From assembly GCA_038236905.1 (NCBI GenBank), contig JBBRZG010000174.1:1-6889 (forward strand): DNA of 6,889 nucleotides. Reading direction: 5' to 3'. Every line of letters starts with the position of its first letter. Within the stretch, counting starts at the first letter, position 1. The notes under the pieces are model-generated. The model was not told the origin of the DNA and did not search any database. It saw nothing but the letters and a program-made list of their open reading frames with translations. This DNA is from UKL13-2 sp038236905. Its GTDB lineage: Bacteria; Pseudomonadota; Gammaproteobacteria; Burkholderiales; Usitatibacteraceae. Of the stretch, positions 5,856-6,889 are shown piece after piece. Both the position numbers and the translations under genes were made by a program.

Positions 5856-6383
5856 ATGAACTCGCAACCCATCAAACTGTACCCGGCAATGCCGCGCACC
5901 TGCCAGCCTTGTACGGCCTGCTGTGAAGGTTGGATGAGAATTAACGTATTCGACCAGCCCGTCTACCCAGGCCGGGCCTGTCCTCATCTGGGCGAAGGCG
6001 GTTGCAACAACTACGCGGCACGGCCGCAGCATCCTTGTATCGATTTTGCCTGCGGATGGGTGCGCGACAATAGTCATTTGCCGGACTGGATGCGCCCTAG
6101 CGAAGCAAAGGTGGTCGTGCTGCCCGCGTGGACCGAATGGCGCACGTTCCCAGTTGATTTAGCGCTGCCCGTCGGCGCTCGAATACCGCACAAGGCCCTG
6201 AAGTGGCTTATGGATTATTCCAAAGAGTCATTCCGACCGCTTATTTACACCGAGCAGGAAGCATCTCGGAATGGAAAATTCACGGGCAAACAAATGGTTC
6301 GCGCCTTTGGACCACAGCCGTTTCTCGCCGAGATGAAATCCGTTATCGCGCTGCGCGATAGTCCGCTGTTGGCGAACGCTTAG
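5856..6383 (+). CDS. YkgJ-like CxxCxxCC cysteine-cluster protein
   Basis: A 175-aa cytoplasmic protein with eight cysteines: C16-x2-C19-x2-C22-C23 near the N-terminus (CQPCTACCEGW), then C42, C50, C61 and C66 within ACPHL, GGCNNY, HPCIDF and ACGWV. CxxCxxCC followed by further Cys at such spacings is the signature of the YkgJ-type family, thought to bind zinc, iron or an iron-sulfur cluster; the function of most members is unknown. Residues 70-175 carry no Cys and form a Trp-rich C-terminal part (DWMRP, LPAWTEW, KALKWLMDY). The frame is open back to an ATG at 5751, but those 35 extra codons are AT-rich and precede the family start, so I take the ATG at 5856. No good Shine-Dalgarno is seen before it. 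It is the only plus-strand gene, divergent from the hotdog operon and convergent with the hydrolase, so it is probably transcribed alone. Confidence 0.75.
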   Translation: MNSQPIKLYPAMPRTCQPCTACCEGWMRINVFDQPVYPGRACPHLGEGGCNNYAARPQHPCIDFACGWVRDNSHLPDWMRPSEAKVVVLPAWTEWRTFPVDLALPVGARIPHKALKWLMDYSKESFRPLIYTEQEASRNGKFTGKQMVRAFGPQPFLAEMKSVIALRDSPLLANA

Positions 6384-6429
6384 CGTAGTGATAGTCCGGT
6401 GTATAACTGACTTCAGCTACAGGTTCGAA

Positions 6430-6454
6430 AACCCTCTCCCAACGGGAGAGAGTT
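6430..6454. repeat. Intergenic hairpin of the AACCCTCTCCC/GGGAGAG type
   Basis: CTCTCCC (6434-6440), loop AAC, GGGAGAG (6444-6450) is a perfect 7-bp stem. It extends by AAC/GTT pairs on each side of one C-A mismatch, giving 10 pairs in 25 nt. It lies between two converging genes. Near-identical CCCTCTCCC...GGGAGAGGG hairpins are, as I recall, scattered through many beta- and gammaproteobacterial genomes, so this is probably one copy of a dispersed family. It lacks a T-tract on both strands. Confidence 0.6.
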
Positions 6455-6500
6455 GCGATGAGCACGATCAAGTCAGGTAAAAAGCCCAATCGAATGGCCA

Positions 6501-6532
6501 TAAAACGCGAACGCTAGCACGATCGCCTTTTT
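6501..6532. terminator. Possible bidirectional intrinsic terminator between converging genes
   Basis: The dyad from 6507 to 6526 pairs GCGA with TCGC, then after one mismatch CG with CG, around a loop containing CTAG. It is followed on the plus strand by CTTTTT (6527-6532) and on the minus strand by GTTTTA (6506-6501). A stem with T-runs on both sides between two convergent genes is the layout of a two-way terminator. The stem is short, so this is a moderate call. Confidence 0.4.
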
Positions 6533-6555
6533 CCTATAAACACAAACGCCACGGT

Positions 6556-6889
6556 TTAAGTGCGCAAATTTTTATTGAAAAAATCCATGGTTCGCGTCCA
6601 CGACAGTTTCGCCGCCGCCTCATCGAACCGAGGAGTGGTGTCGTTGTTAAAACCGTGCTCGGTGTTGGCATAGGTGAACATTTCGTATTTCACTTTCGCC
6701 GCTTTTAAGGCGGCTTCGTAGGCAGGCCAACCGGCATTGATACGCTCGTCCTTGCCTGCGTACTGCACCAGCAATGGAGATTTGATCTTGACCACATCGT
6801 CGGCCTTCGGTTGCGCACCGTAATACGGCACCGCACCGCCCAGATCAGGCAATTGTGTCGCGAGAAAATTGGCAATCCCACCGCCATAG
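6556..6889 (-). CDS. Dienelactone hydrolase family protein, C-terminal part (gene enters from the right edge)
   Basis: The last 110 residues of an alpha/beta-hydrolase of the dienelactone hydrolase family. The visible part starts YGGGIANFLATQLP, directly after the nucleophile elbow (G-x-C-x-G-G); the one visible base of the preceding codon fits TGC for the catalytic Cys. The other two triad residues are visible: Asp in YAGKDERIN and His in NTEHGFNND, both in the usual places. AVPYYGAQP between them is also typical. Such enzymes cleave dienelactone or other small esters and lactones; many members have other, unknown substrates, so the reaction should not be assumed. About half of the expected 230-300 residues are missing beyond the window. 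The stop is TAA at 6558-6556, facing the end of the cysteine-cluster gene. Confidence 0.88.
   Translation of the reverse strand, partial: YGGGIANFLATQLPDLGGAVPYYGAQPKADDVVKIKSPLLVQYAGKDERINAGWPAYEAALKAAKVKYEMFTYANTEHGFNNDTTPRFDEAAAKLSWTRTMDFFNKNLRT

Noticed and set aside
6418..6436. GGTTCGAAAACC resembles a tRNA T-arm
   Set aside because: The stem is not the proper 5 bp with a 7-nt loop, and there is no acceptor stem, D-arm or anticodon arm in the surrounding sequence.

Overview
The window looks like a chromosomal stretch from a Gram-negative bacterium, most likely a member of the Pseudomonadota (beta or gamma). The reasons are Sec-type signal peptides, short intergenic gaps, GGAG ribosome binding sites, moderately GC-rich genes with AT-rich spacers, and an intergenic CCCTCTCCC/GGGAGAG hairpin of a kind I recall from beta- and gammaproteobacterial genomes. 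No database search was possible, so the assignment is by family features only. I see no rRNA, tRNA, CRISPR array, insertion sequence or phage gene.

Layout. All genes but one lie on the minus strand. From the right edge leftwards: (a) the C-terminal half of a dienelactone hydrolase-family enzyme (6556 to the edge); (b) a convergent plus-strand gene for an eight-cysteine CxxCxxCC (YkgJ-like) protein (5856-6383), separated from (a) by 172 bp holding a strong hairpin and a likely two-way terminator; (c) an AT-rich 453-bp divergent spacer (5403-5855); (d) a compact three-gene minus-strand operon (5402 to 3958) encoding a 69-aa protein of unknown function, a divergent FlK-type hotdog protein, and a single-pass membrane protein with a Pro/Ala/Ser-rich tail; (e) a small secreted protein with eight almost evenly spaced cysteines (3442-3822); (f) an EamA/DMT-family transporter (2274-3218); (g) a 685-aa two-domain glycosyltransferase (GT2 plus GT4) with a good promoter of its own (124-2181); and (h) possibly the first codons of another gene running off the left edge.

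Functional reading. The glycosyltransferase belongs to the kind that builds surface polysaccharide, and the transporter exports an unknown small metabolite; nothing in the sequence links them to each other. The least explained part is 3442-5402. The operon couples a hotdog domain that keeps the FlK-like histidine but appears to lack the catalytic glutamate to a membrane-anchored low-complexity protein and a small protein translated through an ATGA overlap. Next to it is a secreted protein whose cysteines follow the spacing 11-10-11-12-11-10-11. I recognise no named system there, and these four genes are the best candidates for something undescribed.
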